Positions 18,278-27,565 of a stretch of 64,000 bases of DNA are shown here, piece by piece. Positions within the stretch are counted from its first letter, which is position 1; each line of letters begins with the position of its first letter. A program made the translations under genes and the position numbers. Source of the stretch: Sphingomonas pokkalii. Lineage in GTDB: Bacteria; Pseudomonadota; Alphaproteobacteria; Sphingomonadales; Sphingomonadaceae. A model generated the notes under the pieces. That model was given only the letters and a program-made list of their open reading frames with translations. It was not told the DNA's origin and did not search any database. The stretch covers positions 460,034 through 524,033 of the forward strand of contig NZ_QENQ01000001.1 of NCBI RefSeq assembly GCF_003096275.1, in the 5' to 3' direction.

Positions 18278-18748
18278 CTATCTGACGGGGCAGCTGCGTG
18301 CCGGCTTGAGAGTTATATTCCTATAGGTCAGGGGGCGCTGTAGGTCACCGTCATCCGTGCTGATCGTTGCGGTTCCCTGAAAAGTCGCAGGGACTCCGTT
18401 GTCAGGTGATCCTCGGTCCATACGCTGAACTGGAGCGTAGAGTGTGACAAGCACGAATGATTGAAGCTCCTTCGGGCTGCCATGATTGAACCATGTTGCG
18501 CCTTGGCTCCCTACTCCTTCGAGTTCGCCTCTCGGGGTAGCGCTGCTGCCAGCTTTGATCCTCCAACCGGCGGGAATGCTACATACGGCCCGGAACCGAA
18601 CTCCCCAGGTCTTGATGGAGAACCCCTCTATGCTCTCGGTGTCCTTCAGCGGAACGCTCCCGATTGAAAGCAGGTACGTGCGAGGATGGTCGACGGGCGC
18701 TGCACCGACCAAGAGCAAAGCGAGGGGGAGGAGTACTTTCACGGGCAT
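18278..18748 (-). CDS. Hypothetical secreted protein
   Basis: I do not recognise this family. The 156-residue product starts with a clear signal peptide (MPVKVLLPLALLLVGAAP) and has two cysteines (RAVCSIP and the C-terminal SCPVR). The region AVCSIPAGWRIKAGS is the most structured-looking part. The base composition is lower in GC than the flanking DUF1674 and gpsA genes. It is the third isolated minus-strand secreted orphan of this kind in the first 19 kb. No neighbour suggests a function. Confidence 0.6.
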   Translation of the reverse strand: MPVKVLLPLALLLVGAAPVDHPRTYLLSIGSVPLKDTESIEGFSIKTWGVRFRAVCSIPAGWRIKAGSSATPRGELEGVGSQGATWFNHGSPKELQSFVLVTLYAPVQRMDRGSPDNGVPATFQGTATISTDDGDLQRPLTYRNITLKPARSCPVR

Positions 18749-18874
18749 AAGCTCTCACTAGATTGCTACGTCCACACATGGGCGGCAGCTGCCTTCAGCG
18801 TTCCCTTCGTTCCATACCGATCATGTCAAAGTGCAAATCGGAACACACCAAGACCAACCCCTGTAGGAAATCCC

Positions 18875-19852
18875 CTACACCGCCTCCGCCTTGAGCGGCC
18901 GGCTGAGCAGCGCTTCGATCACATCGGCCACCGGTGCGCCTTCCAGCAGGGCGTTGACCGCGGCGACTACCGGCATGTCGACGCCCGCCTCCGCCGCGGC
19001 TTCGCGGAGGACCGGGGCGGTGAAGGCGCCCTCCGCGACCGTCTTGCGGTCGGCCAGCAGTTCGGCGGCGCTGCGGCCCTGGCCCAGGCCGACGCCGAGC
19101 GAGAAGTTGCGCGAATTGGTCGAGGAACAGGTGAGGACGAGGTCGCCTAGGCCCGACAGGCCGGTCAGCGTATCCGCCTGCGCGCCGCGCGCCAGGCCGA
19201 AGCGGGTCATTTCGGCAAAGCCGCGCGCGATCAGCGCGGCGCGGGCGTTGAGGCCCAGGCCGGCGCCTTCGACGACGCCGCAGGCGATGGCGAGGACGTT
19301 CTTCACCGCGCCGCCAATCTCCGCGCCGGTGACGTCGGCCGAGGCATAGGGGCGGAAGGCGGGGGCGCCGAGGCGCTCGACCAGCCGGGTGCGCAGCGCT
19401 TCGTCTTCGCAGGCGAGGGTGACGGCTGTGGGCTTTCCGGCGGCGACTTCATGGGCGAAGGTGGGGCCGGAGAGGACGGCGATGGGCGCGTGCGGCGCGA
19501 CGCTGCGCGCCACTTCGCCGACGAGCAGGCGGGTGCCCGCCTCGATCCCCTTGGCGCAGAGCACCAGCGGGGTGGTGCCGACTGCGATTTCCGAAAGCAC
19601 GGTTCGGACATGCTGGGCGGGGGCGACGACGAGCAGCGCGTCGAGCCCGGCGAGATCGGCAAGCGTGCCGGTCGCGCGGATGCTGGCGGAGAGCGGCACG
19701 CCGGGCAGGAAGGCGCGGTTTTCATGGGCACCGTTGATGCTCTCCACCACGTCGGGCTCGCGCGCCCAGAGCAGGACCGGGGCGTCGTCGCGCGCCGCCA
19801 CCTGCGCCAATGCGGTGCCCCAGGCGCCGCCGCCGATCACGCCGATCCTCAT
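18875..19852 (-). CDS. gpsA: NAD(P)-dependent glycerol-3-phosphate dehydrogenase
   Basis: GpsA reduces dihydroxyacetone phosphate to sn-glycerol-3-phosphate for phospholipid synthesis. The 325-residue protein opens with the dinucleotide-binding [13 protein letters not shown]. The catalytic lysine is in [13 protein letters not shown], preceded by [16 protein letters not shown] and DVTGAEIGG. The start at 19852 shares ATGA with the stop of tsaD, so the two are translationally coupled, as they are in many alphaproteobacteria. Confidence 0.96.
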   Translation of the reverse strand: MRIGVIGGGAWGTALAQVAARDDAPVLLWAREPDVVESINGAHENRAFLPGVPLSASIRATGTLADLAGLDALLVVAPAQHVRTVLSEIAVGTTPLVLCAKGIEAGTRLLVGEVARSVAPHAPIAVLSGPTFAHEVAAGKPTAVTLACEDEALRTRLVERLGAPAFRPYASADVTGAEIGGAVKNVLAIACGVVEGAGLGLNARAALIARGFAEMTRFGLARGAQADTLTGLSGLGDLVLTCSSTNSRNFSLGVGLGQGRSAAELLADRKTVAEGAFTAPVLREAAAEAGVDMPVVAAVNALLEGAPVADVIEALLSRPLKAEAV

Positions 19853-20874
19853 GCTTTCACTCCTGCGCCGCGGACCTTTTCCGCATCCGGATCGAGCGGC
19901 CAGCGCGGGCGGGCCGGGAAGTCGAGCGGATCGGTAAGCCCCTGGCCGAAGCGTTCGGCGCCGGCCCAGGCGATCATCGCCGCATTGTCGGTACACAGCC
20001 AGAGCGGCGGGGCGACGAAGGGCAGGCCGTGCTCGCTTGCCAGCGATTCGAGTGCGGCGCGCACCGCCGTGTTCGCCGCGACGCCGCCGGCGACGACGAG
20101 CGCGGTCGGCCGGGTGATCGCGAGCGCGAGGCGGGTGCGATCGACCAGGCAATCGACCACCGCCTGCTGGAACGAGGCGGCGAGATCCTCGGCGCTATAG
20201 TCGTTCACCGCGCGGGCGACGGCGCTTTTCAGGCCGGCGAAGGAGAAATGCGGCTCGCCCGAACCGACCAGCGGGCGGGGCAGGGGGACGGCTTTGGGAT
20301 TGCCGCGCGCGGCGGCGACTTCCACCGCCGGGCCGCCGGGAAAGCCGAGGCCGAGCAGCTTGGCGGTCTTGTCGAACGCTTCCCCCGCGGCATCGTCGAT
20401 CGTGGTGGCGAGGCGGCGATAGCGGCCGACGCCTTCGACCAGCAGCAACTGGCAATGGCCGCCCGAGACGAGGAGGAGCAAATAGGGGAAGGTGAGGCTC
20501 GGGGCGCCGAGGCGGGGGGACAGCGCGTGGCCCTCCAGATGGTTGACCGCGACGAGCGGCTTGTTGGCCGCGAGCGCCAGCGCCTTGCCGGTAACGAGGC
20601 CGACCATCACGCCGCCGATCAGGCCGGGGCCGGCAGTGGCGGCGATCGCGTCGACTTGCGAGAGCGTGACGCCGGCTTCGGCGAGCGCGGCTTCAACCAA
20701 GGGGCCCAGCATTTCGACATGCGCGCGGGCGGCGATTTCGGGCACGACGCCGCCATAGGGGCGATGCGCTTCCTCCTGCCGCGCCAGCTTGTGCGCGCGG
20801 ATCGTGCCGTCGCTATCGACGAGGGCCGCTGCGGTTTCGTCGCAGCTCGATTCAAGGCCGAGGATGAGTGCCAT
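19849..20874 (-). CDS. tsaD: tRNA N6-adenosine threonylcarbamoyltransferase TsaD
   Basis: TsaD transfers threonylcarbamoyl from the adenylate to A37 of ANN-decoding tRNAs, with TsaB and TsaE. The 341-residue protein has the ASKHA fold start [13 protein letters not shown], the iron-binding HLEGH motif (NHLEGHALS), LVSGGHCQL, and a C-terminal [10 protein letters not shown]. The start at 20874 gives the conserved [10 protein letters not shown]; an ATG three codons upstream (20883) is equally poor in ribosome-binding signal. It is upstream of and coupled to gpsA. Confidence 0.95.
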   Translation of the reverse strand: MALILGLESSCDETAAALVDSDGTIRAHKLARQEEAHRPYGGVVPEIAARAHVEMLGPLVEAALAEAGVTLSQVDAIAATAGPGLIGGVMVGLVTGKALALAANKPLVAVNHLEGHALSPRLGAPSLTFPYLLLLVSGGHCQLLLVEGVGRYRRLATTIDDAAGEAFDKTAKLLGLGFPGGPAVEVAAARGNPKAVPLPRPLVGSGEPHFSFAGLKSAVARAVNDYSAEDLAASFQQAVVDCLVDRTRLALAITRPTALVVAGGVAANTAVRAALESLASEHGLPFVAPPLWLCTDNAAMIAWAGAERFGQGLTDPLDFPARPRWPLDPDAEKVRGAGVKA

Positions 20875-20911
20875 GCTTCCCATCTAAGCTGCTTGGGCGC
20901 GTGGTCCAGAG

Positions 20912-21093
20912 TTTTGGTTCACGCGGAGGCGCGGAGACGCGGAGGTTTTTGTTCGCGCAGAGGCGCAGAGAGCGCAGAGGGGCATCGCCTGCCGCGCCAG
21001 CGGCCCTCTTTCTGCCACGCGTATTTTGAGGCGGCTGACGCCGCAGCATTGCCCGCGCTCCCTGCGTTCTCCGCGCCTCCGCGTGAACCAAAA
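20912..21093. repeat. Long palindromic repeat, family C
   Basis: A 182-base element has perfect 26-base terminal inverted arms (20912-20937 and 21068-21093), beginning TTTTGGTTCACGCGGAGGCG. Partial pairing continues inward (GCAGAGAGCGCAGAGGGGCA against TGCCCGCGCTCCCTGCG). It fills most of the gap between divergent tsaD and hemC, so it sits where their promoters should be. It resembles sphingomonad intergenic repeats whose translations read as RGGAENAGSAG-like strings. Confidence 0.8.
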
Positions 21094-21150
21094 TAGCCTC
21101 CGGTATCGCCCCCATTGCCCTTGCCAGCCCACAATCCTAGCAGTTGGCGC

Positions 21151-22056
21151 ATGACGGGATTTCGTATCGGTACGCGCGGTTCGCCGCTCGCTCTCACACA
21201 GGCAGCCATGGTTCGCGATGCGCTGAAGGCGGCGCATGGCATCGAGGGCGAGATCGTCGTGGTGCGCACCACCGGCGACAAGGTGCAGGATCGCCCGCTG
21301 GCCGAAATCGGCGGCAAGGCGCTGTGGACCAAGGAACTGGACCGCGCACTGCTGGGCGGCGAGATCGACTGCGCGGTGCATTCGATGAAGGATGTCGAGA
21401 CGGTGCGGCCGGAGGCGATCGTCATCGCCGCGATGCTGCCGCGCGCCGATGTGCGCGATCGGCTGGTGGGGGCCGAGACGCTGGCGGCGCTGAAGCCGGG
21501 CGCGGTGATCGGCACTGCATCGCCGCGGCGGGCCGCGCAGGTGAAGCGGCACCGGCCCGATGTGACGACCGTGCTGTTCCGCGGCAATGTCGACACCAGG
21601 CTGGCCAAGCTGGCGGCGGGGGAGGCGGATGCGACGCTGCTCGCCTCGGCCGGGCTGGCGCGGCTGGGGCGGCATGATGTCGGCCATGCCGTGCCGCTTC
21701 AGGTGATGCTGCCTGCCCCGGCCCAGGGGGCGGTGGGGATCGAGGTGCGCGCAGGCGATTCGCGGATGCTGGGGCTGCTGGCCGCGATCGATCATCCGGC
21801 GACGCGCGCGTGCGTGCTTGCCGAACGCGCGCTGCTGGCGGCGTTGCTGGCCGATTGCCACTCGCCGGTCGCGGCGCTGGCGACGATCGAGGGGGCGATC
21901 CTGACGATCGAGGCGGAGCTGTTCTCCGAAGATGGCAGCGCCCATGTCCATGGCATGATCGAAGGCGCGCCGGAAGATCCGATGCTGCCCGCTGCGCTTG
22001 CGCGCGATCTGCTGGATCGTGCGCCCGATGCGGTGCGCGCGCTGTTCGCCGGATGA
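21151..22056 (+). CDS. hemC: Hydroxymethylbilane synthase (porphobilinogen deaminase)
   Basis: HemC polymerises four porphobilinogens into hydroxymethylbilane in tetrapyrrole synthesis. The 301-residue protein begins RIGTRGSPLALTQA and shows VVVRTTGDKVQDRPL, HSMKDVET, the arginine-rich FRGNVDTRL, and the cofactor-binding Cys236 in LADCHSPVAALA. I choose 21151 (MTGFRIGTRG); an ATG at 21115 adds 12 residues starting near the repeat. Its stop overlaps hemD in ATGA, and it heads the hemC-hemD-mitofilin-gcdH run. Confidence 0.96.
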   Translation: MTGFRIGTRGSPLALTQAAMVRDALKAAHGIEGEIVVVRTTGDKVQDRPLAEIGGKALWTKELDRALLGGEIDCAVHSMKDVETVRPEAIVIAAMLPRADVRDRLVGAETLAALKPGAVIGTASPRRAAQVKRHRPDVTTVLFRGNVDTRLAKLAAGEADATLLASAGLARLGRHDVGHAVPLQVMLPAPAQGAVGIEVRAGDSRMLGLLAAIDHPATRACVLAERALLAALLADCHSPVAALATIEGAILTIEAELFSEDGSAHVHGMIEGAPEDPMLPAALARDLLDRAPDAVRALFAG

Positions 22057-22715
22057 ATCGGCCGATCGCGGTGTTGCGGCCCGAGCCGGGCAATCGCATC
22101 ACCGCCGCCGCGATCGAAGGGCGCGGGCGGCGGGCGATCCGGCTGCCGCTGTTCGCGACGCGCCCGATCGCCTGGGGCGTGCCCGACGCGGCCGCGTTCG
22201 ACGCCCTGATCCTGACGAGCGCCAATGCCGTGCGCTGGGCGGGCGAGGGGCTGGCGGCGCTGCAGGGGCTGCCGGTCTATGCGGTGGGGGAGGCGACCGC
22301 CTCGGCCGCGCGCCGCGCGCATCTCGACGTGGTCGATGTCGGGTCGGCGGGAGCGACGGCGCTGGTGAATCAGGCTGCCGCCGCCGGCGTGCGGCGGGCG
22401 CTGCATCTGGCCGGGCGCGAGCGCACGCTGGAAGCCGGTGGCATCGTTGCGGCGGTGGTGCCGGTCTATGCCAGCGAGGCGCTGCCGATCGCTGCGGCGG
22501 AGATCGCCGCGCTGGCCGGAAGCGTCGCGCTGATCCAGTCGGCACGGGCCGGCGCGCGGCTGGCGGAGATCGTGCCGGACCGCGCATCGATCATCGTCGC
22601 GGCGGTCAGCGCGGCGGCCGCGGCGGCGGCGGGAACCGGCTGGGCCGGCGTGGCGGTCGCATCCCATCCCGAAACCGAAGCGCTGATCGACACCGCCATT
22701 GCGCTCTGTGATTGA
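22053..22715 (+). CDS. hemD: Uroporphyrinogen-III synthase
   Basis: HemD cyclises hydroxymethylbilane with D-ring inversion. The 220-residue product is weakly conserved, as usual for the family, but has the right two-domain pattern: VLRPEPGN at the start, LILTSANAVRWA, YAVGEATASAAR, LHLAGRER, and the C-terminal VAVASHPETEALI. Position directly behind hemC with an ATGA overlap supports the call more than any single motif. The protein is unusually alanine-rich near residues 185-205. Confidence 0.9.
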   Translation: MNRPIAVLRPEPGNRITAAAIEGRGRRAIRLPLFATRPIAWGVPDAAAFDALILTSANAVRWAGEGLAALQGLPVYAVGEATASAARRAHLDVVDVGSAGATALVNQAAAAGVRRALHLAGRERTLEAGGIVAAVVPVYASEALPIAAAEIAALAGSVALIQSARAGARLAEIVPDRASIIVAAVSAAAAAAAGTGWAGVAVASHPETEALIDTAIALCD

Positions 22716-22746
22716 CCGCGCGGCTTCACCCGGCGAAAAGGGCGCC

Positions 22747-23637
22747 ATGAGCGACGAGCCCCTGGCGCCCGAGCCGGTCCGCAACCCTTCCTTGCTGCGT
22801 AGCCGATGGATCACAGGAGGGCTGGGCTTTGTGGGCGGCGTTGCCCTGACCGCAGGGCTGATCGAGCTGGCCGGGCCGCATTCGGCCACGGCACCGCCGT
22901 CCGCTGTCAAGCCGGCCGGGGCGCCAACGCCCACGGTCCCGGCCGTGGCGGCCAAGCCCACGCTGCCGCCCGCCACGGATGTCGCGACGCTCGATGCCCG
23001 CGAGGTGGCGCTCGCCGGACGGCTCGACGCACTGGAACGGCAGCTGCGCGATGCCGATGCGAGCGCGCGCAACGCCGCGCAATATTCCACCCAGGCCGAA
23101 CGGCTGATGGTCGCCGCCGCCGTGCGCCGCGCGGTGGAGCGCGGCCAGCCGCTGGGCAGCCTGGAACAGCAGCTGCGTGCCCGCTTCGGCGAGAGCCATC
23201 CTGCCGCGGTGGCGGCGATCGTGACGGCCGCGTCCGATCCGTTGACCCTGGAAGATCTGCGCATCGCGCTGGATACGATCGCGCCACGCCTGGGAACCGG
23301 GCCGGACGATAGCCTGTGGGTGCGGATCCGCGCCTTTGTCAGCGATCTGTTCGTGCTTCATCAGGTGGGTATGCCGAGCCCGCGCCCGGCCGAGCGGCTG
23401 CGGCGCGCCCGCAGCGCCCTGGCCGCGGGCAATGTCGAAACCGCCATCGCTGAAATCGCACATATGCCCGGCGCCTCGATCGCCGAGGGCTGGACCGGCG
23501 CGGCGACCCGCTATGTGAATGCCCGCAAGGCACTGGACGAGATAGAGAAGGCGGCAGCTGCAACGCCGCCCAAACCCCCGGTCGTGGCGCCGGCACCCGC
23601 CCCCGCCCCGGCACCGGAGACACCGAGGAACGACTGA
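22747..23637 (+). CDS. Mitofilin/Mic60-like inner-membrane protein
   Basis: The 296-residue protein has a short cytoplasmic N-terminus, one transmembrane segment (about residues 21-43, [19 protein letters not shown]), a Pro/Ala-rich linker, a coiled-coil-like stretch at about 75-110 ([17 protein letters not shown]), and a C-terminal helical domain. The end ([47 protein letters not shown]) matches my memory of the mitofilin signature. Alphaproteobacterial Mic60 homologues are typically encoded next to hemD, as here. They shape membrane curvature and contact the outer membrane. The start at 22747 ([10 protein letters not shown]) follows a weak ribosome-binding site. A HemX-type name is sometimes given to such genes. 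Confidence 0.8.
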   Translation: MSDEPLAPEPVRNPSLLRSRWITGGLGFVGGVALTAGLIELAGPHSATAPPSAVKPAGAPTPTVPAVAAKPTLPPATDVATLDAREVALAGRLDALERQLRDADASARNAAQYSTQAERLMVAAAVRRAVERGQPLGSLEQQLRARFGESHPAAVAAIVTAASDPLTLEDLRIALDTIAPRLGTGPDDSLWVRIRAFVSDLFVLHQVGMPSPRPAERLRRARSALAAGNVETAIAEIAHMPGASIAEGWTGAATRYVNARKALDEIEKAAAATPPKPPVVAPAPAPAPAPETPRND

Positions 23638-23638
23638 A

Positions 23639-24823
23639 ATGGCAGAGATGGGCCGGTTTGACTGGCAGGATCCGTTCGGGGTCGACGGCGAGCTGACCGA
23701 CGAAGAGCGGATGGTGCGCGACGCCGCACGCGATTATGCGCAGGGCGAGCTGCTCCCGCGCGTCACGTCCGCCTATCTGGAGGAACGCTTCGACCGCGAG
23801 ATCATGGCGGAGATGGGCACGCTCGGCCTGCTCGGCCCGACGATTCCCGAAACCTATGGCGGGGCCGGCCTCGGCTATGTCGCCTATGGCTTGGTCGCGC
23901 GCGAAGTGGAGCGGGTCGATTCGGGCTATCGCTCGGCGATGAGCGTGCAGAGCTCGCTCGTCATGCACCCCATCCATGCCTATGGCAGCGAGGAGCAGCG
24001 GCGGAAATACCTGCCGAAGCTTGCGAGCGGCGAATGGGTCGGCTGCTTCGGCCTGACCGAGCCCGATGCCGGCTCCGATCCCGCCGGCATGCGCACCCGT
24101 GCCGAGAAGATCGACGGCGGCTACCGGATCACCGGCGCCAAGATGTGGATCACCAATTCCCCGATCGCCGACGTCTTCGTCGTCTGGGCGAAGAGCGACG
24201 CGCATGATGGCGCGATCCGCGGCTTCGTGCTCGAACGCGGCATGAAGGGCCTCTCCAGCCCCAAGATCGAGGGCAAGCTTTCCCTGCGCGCCTCCGTCAC
24301 CGGCGAGATCGTGATGGACGGGGTGGAAGTGGGCGAGGAGGCGCTGCTGCCCAACGTCCAGGGGCTGAAGGGCCCGTTCGGCTGTCTCAACCGCGCGCGC
24401 TACGGCATCGCCTGGGGTACGATGGGCGCGGCCGAGGCGTGCTTCCATGCCGCGCGGCAATATACGCTCGATCGCCACCAGTTCGGCCGGCCGCTCGCCG
24501 CGACCCAGCTGGTGCAGCTCAAGCTCGCCAATATGGAAACCGAGATCGCGCTCGGGCTGCAGGCGGCGCTGCGCTGCGGGCGGATGTTCGACGCGGGCAC
24601 GCTGAGCCCGGAGGCGATCAGCATCATCAAGCGCAACAATTGCGGCAAGGCGCTGGAGATCGCCCGTGTCGCGCGCGACATGCACGGCGGCAACGGCATC
24701 TCGGCCGAATTCCACGTGATCCGCCACGCGATCAACCTCGAGACGGTGAACACCTATGAGGGCACGCACGACGTGCATGGGCTGATCCTCGGCCGGGCGA
24801 TCACCGGCATCGCGGCGTTCTGA
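23639..24823 (+). CDS. gcdH: Glutaryl-CoA dehydrogenase
   Basis: This FAD enzyme oxidises and decarboxylates glutaryl-CoA to crotonyl-CoA in lysine, tryptophan and glutarate breakdown. The 394-residue acyl-CoA dehydrogenase fold shows [44 protein letters not shown], and the catalytic base Glu in [15 protein letters not shown]. The tract [21 protein letters not shown] and the YEGTHDVH context fit GCDH rather than short-chain dehydrogenases. It begins one base after the mitofilin-like gene and its stop overlaps the GNAT start. The CoA transferase two genes on fits as its glutarate activator. Confidence 0.92.
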   Translation: MAEMGRFDWQDPFGVDGELTDEERMVRDAARDYAQGELLPRVTSAYLEERFDREIMAEMGTLGLLGPTIPETYGGAGLGYVAYGLVAREVERVDSGYRSAMSVQSSLVMHPIHAYGSEEQRRKYLPKLASGEWVGCFGLTEPDAGSDPAGMRTRAEKIDGGYRITGAKMWITNSPIADVFVVWAKSDAHDGAIRGFVLERGMKGLSSPKIEGKLSLRASVTGEIVMDGVEVGEEALLPNVQGLKGPFGCLNRARYGIAWGTMGAAEACFHAARQYTLDRHQFGRPLAATQLVQLKLANMETEIALGLQAALRCGRMFDAGTLSPEAISIIKRNNCGKALEIARVARDMHGGNGISAEFHVIRHAINLETVNTYEGTHDVHGLILGRAITGIAAF

Positions 24824-25347
24824 TGGCGCCCGATCGGCAGCCGGTGCTGGAAGGCGCACTCGTCCGCATCCGGCCGCTGGTCGCGGCGGATTGGGAGGCG
24901 CTCTATGCGGTCGCCTCCGATCCGCTGATCTGGGAAGTGCATCCCCGGCCGGATCGCTGGCAGGAGCCGGTATTCCGGCAGTTCTTCGCCGAGGCACTGG
25001 CCTGCGGCGGCGGCCTGGCGATCGAGGACAAGGCGACCGGCGCGATCATCGGCTCCAGCCGCTACGATGCCTGGGTACCGGAAGAGGACGAGATCGAGAT
25101 CGGCTGGACCTTCCTCGCCCGCGCCTATTGGGGCGGCATCTATAACCGCGAAGTGAAGCGGTTGATGCTCGACCATATCCACCGCTTCGTCGGCACCGTC
25201 GTGTTTCTGGTCGGTGAGAATAATCACCGCTCGCGCGGGGCGATGGCGAAAATCGGGGGCGCGTTGATTCCGGGCCGCCATCACCGCGGCGGCGGCAAGG
25301 TCTTCGCGGACCATGTGGTGTATGCCATCCGGCGGGGGGAGGGGTGA
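24823..25347 (+). CDS. GNAT-family N-acetyltransferase
   Basis: This 174-residue GNAT protein of the RimJ/RimL-like branch starts at the A of the gcdH stop (TGATGG). The N-terminus GALVRIRPLVAADWEALYAV is the first strand and helix, IGSSRYDAW and DEIEIGWTFLARAYWGGIYN form the acetyl-CoA-binding core, and the C-terminus has NHRSRGAMAKIGG. The Q/RxxGxG/A loop is degenerate here. The substrate is unknown. It is sandwiched between gcdH and a CoA transferase and shares overlapping codons with both, so co-expression is near certain, but a direct role in glutarate metabolism is speculative. Confidence 0.85.
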   Translation: MAPDRQPVLEGALVRIRPLVAADWEALYAVASDPLIWEVHPRPDRWQEPVFRQFFAEALACGGGLAIEDKATGAIIGSSRYDAWVPEEDEIEIGWTFLARAYWGGIYNREVKRLMLDHIHRFVGTVVFLVGENNHRSRGAMAKIGGALIPGRHHRGGGKVFADHVVYAIRRGEG

Positions 25348-26450
25348 AACCGCTCGCCGGCGTCAAGGTCGTCGAACTCGCCCGTATCCTGGCCGGGCCG
25401 TGGTGCGGGCAGTTGCTCGCCGACCTGGGGGCCGAGGTGGTCAAGGTCGAGCGGCCGGGCGCAGGCGACGATACCCGGCATTGGGGCCCGCCCTTCCTCC
25501 ACGATGCGGAAGGCGTGAATCGCGACGCCGCCTATTTTCACGCCTGCAACCGGGGCAAGACCAGCATCGGCATCGATATCGCCACGCCCGAGGGGCAGGC
25601 GGCGGCGAAGGCGCTGATCGCCGAGGCCGATGTGGTGATCGAGAATTACAAGGTCGGCGGCCTCGTCAAATACGGCCTTGATGCTGCCAGCCTGCGCGCG
25701 GCCGACCCGAAGCTGATCGTCTGCTCGATCACCGGTTTCGGCCAGACCGGGCCCTATGCGGCGCGGGCCGGCTACGACTTCATCATCCAGGGCATGGGCG
25801 GGGCGATGAGCCTTACCGGCGAACCCGATGGCGCGCCGCAAAAGGCCGGGATCGCCTATGCCGACATCTTCACCGGGGTCTATGCGGCGGTTGCGATCCT
25901 CGCGGCGCTGCGCCGACGCGACCAGAGCGGGGTGGGTGCCCATATCGACATGGCGCTGCTCGACACCCAGGTGGCGGTGCTGGCCAACCAGGCGCTCAAC
26001 TGGATGGCCAGCGGCATCGTGCCGCACCGCATGGGCAATGGCCATGCCAACCTCGTACCCTATCAGGCATTTGCCTGTCGTGACGGCGAACTGATCGTCG
26101 CGGTGGGCAATGACGGGCAGTTCGCCAGGCTGTGCGGCATCCTGGGGCTGGATCTGGCCATGGATGCACGGTTCGCGACCAACCCCGCGCGGGTGACGCA
26201 TCGCGACCAGCTGGTTCCGATCCTGGCCCGTGCGATTTTGGATTGGCCCAAGGCCGATCTGTACGAGGCGTTGGAGGCGGTGGGGGTGCCGGCCGGGCCG
26301 ATCAACCGAATCGACGAAGTGTTCGCCGATCCGCAGGTGCTCGCCCGCGGCATGGCGATCGTGCGGGAAGGACTGCCCGGCCTGGCGAGCCCGATCACGA
26401 TCGATGGCGAACGGATGGTGGCGGAGCGGCCGAGCCCAAAGCGGCCGTAA
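25344..26450 (+). CDS. CaiB/BaiF CoA-transferase, likely succinyl-CoA:glutarate CoA-transferase
   Basis: This 368-residue class III CoA-transferase has the conserved start PLAGVKVVELARILAGPWCGQLLADLGAEVVKVE, split here as LAGPWCGQ and LGAEVVKVE, the catalytic Asp in YADIFTGVYAA, and C-terminal IDEVFADPQVLARGM. Start GTG 25344 overlaps the GNAT stop. Adjacent gcdH makes glutarate the best guess for the acceptor, as for the human SUGCT enzyme: succinyl-CoA plus glutarate gives glutaryl-CoA. Formyl-CoA or carnitine transferases share the fold, so the substrate is an inference from context. Confidence 0.88.
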   Translation: MKPLAGVKVVELARILAGPWCGQLLADLGAEVVKVERPGAGDDTRHWGPPFLHDAEGVNRDAAYFHACNRGKTSIGIDIATPEGQAAAKALIAEADVVIENYKVGGLVKYGLDAASLRAADPKLIVCSITGFGQTGPYAARAGYDFIIQGMGGAMSLTGEPDGAPQKAGIAYADIFTGVYAAVAILAALRRRDQSGVGAHIDMALLDTQVAVLANQALNWMASGIVPHRMGNGHANLVPYQAFACRDGELIVAVGNDGQFARLCGILGLDLAMDARFATNPARVTHRDQLVPILARAILDWPKADLYEALEAVGVPAGPINRIDEVFADPQVLARGMAIVREGLPGLASPITIDGERMVAERPSPKRP

Positions 26451-26535
26451 CCGCTGATCGTCCGGCCGCTCTCCCCCTCCCGCCGGCTTTGGGGTGGCCC
26501 TCTTATACCATCCTGGCAGGGAAGGGAGCGAGCGG

Positions 26536-26646
26536 TTACTGGTAGCCGCCTTCTTCCTCGCGTTCCTCGGCGGCCTCTTCCTGGGCTTCTTCCATCGCTT
26601 CGGCTTCGTCGTTCTGCGGCTTCTGCTGGTCGGGATCGGGGATCAT
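26536..26646 (-). CDS. Small acidic protein, 36 residues
   Basis: A short gene is visible by eye: ATG at 26646 behind a strong CCAGGAGG ribosome-binding site with five-base spacing, running 36 codons to TAA. The product starts MIPDPDQQKPQNDEAEAMEE and continues as an almost purely Glu/Ala run ending EEGGYQ. It is highly acidic, probably disordered or a single helix, with no membrane segment. The codons are ordinary for this genome. It lies between the convergent CoA transferase and DUF72 genes, about 58 bases downstream of DUF72 on the same strand, so it may share that transcript. Function unknown. Confidence 0.7.
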   Translation of the reverse strand: MIPDPDQQKPQNDEAEAMEEAQEEAAEEREEEGGYQ

Positions 26647-26704
26647 GCTGGCCTCCTGGGGGAATCCGGGACCAACGAAGCTGCACCGACAAAGGTTCGC
26701 ACTA

Positions 26705-27502
26705 TCAGCCGAGCAGGCGAATCAGTTCCTGCGCGGCGGCGGGCGCGCGCACCTTGCCGCCATGGATGAAGAAAACGAAGGTCTCGCGCGGTTGCACCGG
26801 CGCGGGCGCGGCACCGAAATAGGGCAGGTCCTCGGGCTGCGCGCCGGCCGACCAGGCAGCCGCCGCGGCCATCCAGCGCGGCAGATCGGATTCGGGGTAG
26901 CAGAAGGGGTTGTCGTCCTCACCCGCTTCCAGCCGGGCATAGACGAAATCGCCGCTGACATCGGCGATCGCCGGATATTGCGGCGAATCGGCAAAGACGA
27001 TGGCGACCCCGGCTGCGCGGCAGAGCGCGACGAATTCGGGCGTGTGGAAGCTGTCGTGCCGCACCTGCACCGCATGGCGCAGCGCCACCCCGTCCTGCGT
27101 GCGCGGCAGGAGGTCGAGGAACGCGCCGAAATCGGCGGCGTCGAACTTCTTGGTTGCCATGAACTGCCAGAGGATCGGGCCGAGCTTGTCGCCCAGTTCG
27201 ACCAGCCCCTGGCCGACGAAGCGCGCGACCGACTCGCCCGCCTCGGCCAGCAGCTTGCGGTTGGTGACGTAGCGCGAGCCCTTGACCGTGAAGACGAATC
27301 CGTCGGGTGCCGCCGCTGCCCAGCCGGCGAAGCTCGCCGGCTTGAAGCTGGAATAATAGGTGCCGTTGATCTCGATCGCGGTCAGCGCGTTTGCGGCATA
27401 TTCAAGCTCGCGCTTCTGCGGCAGCTTGGGCGGATAGAAGGTGCCGCGCCACGGCTCGAACGTCCATCCGCCGATGCCGACGCGAATCGGTGCGCTGCTC
27501 AT
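26705..27502 (-). CDS. DUF72 family protein
   Basis: The 265-residue TIM-barrel-like DUF72 protein starts with VGIGGWTFEPWRGTFYPP, then ALTAIEINGTYYSS, FVFTVKGSRYVTH-like (FTVKGSRYVTN), LGPILWQF, HAVQVRHDSFHTPEF and FVYARLEAGE. The family is widespread and related in sequence to YecE; its biochemical role is unknown to me. It is cytoplasmic, with no signal. The start at 27502 (MSSAPIRVG) fits the family N-terminus. It is divergent from a GntR regulator 63 bases away. Confidence 0.92.
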   Translation of the reverse strand: MSSAPIRVGIGGWTFEPWRGTFYPPKLPQKRELEYAANALTAIEINGTYYSSFKPASFAGWAAAAPDGFVFTVKGSRYVTNRKLLAEAGESVARFVGQGLVELGDKLGPILWQFMATKKFDAADFGAFLDLLPRTQDGVALRHAVQVRHDSFHTPEFVALCRAAGVAIVFADSPQYPAIADVSGDFVYARLEAGEDDNPFCYPESDLPRWMAAAAAWSAGAQPEDLPYFGAAPAPVQPRETFVFFIHGGKVRAPAAAQELIRLLG

Positions 27503-27565
27503 CCGTGTCTCTCCCTACCACCATCGCGCGACTCGCCATTTCTTCGCGCGTTAGTATCGTGGGCG

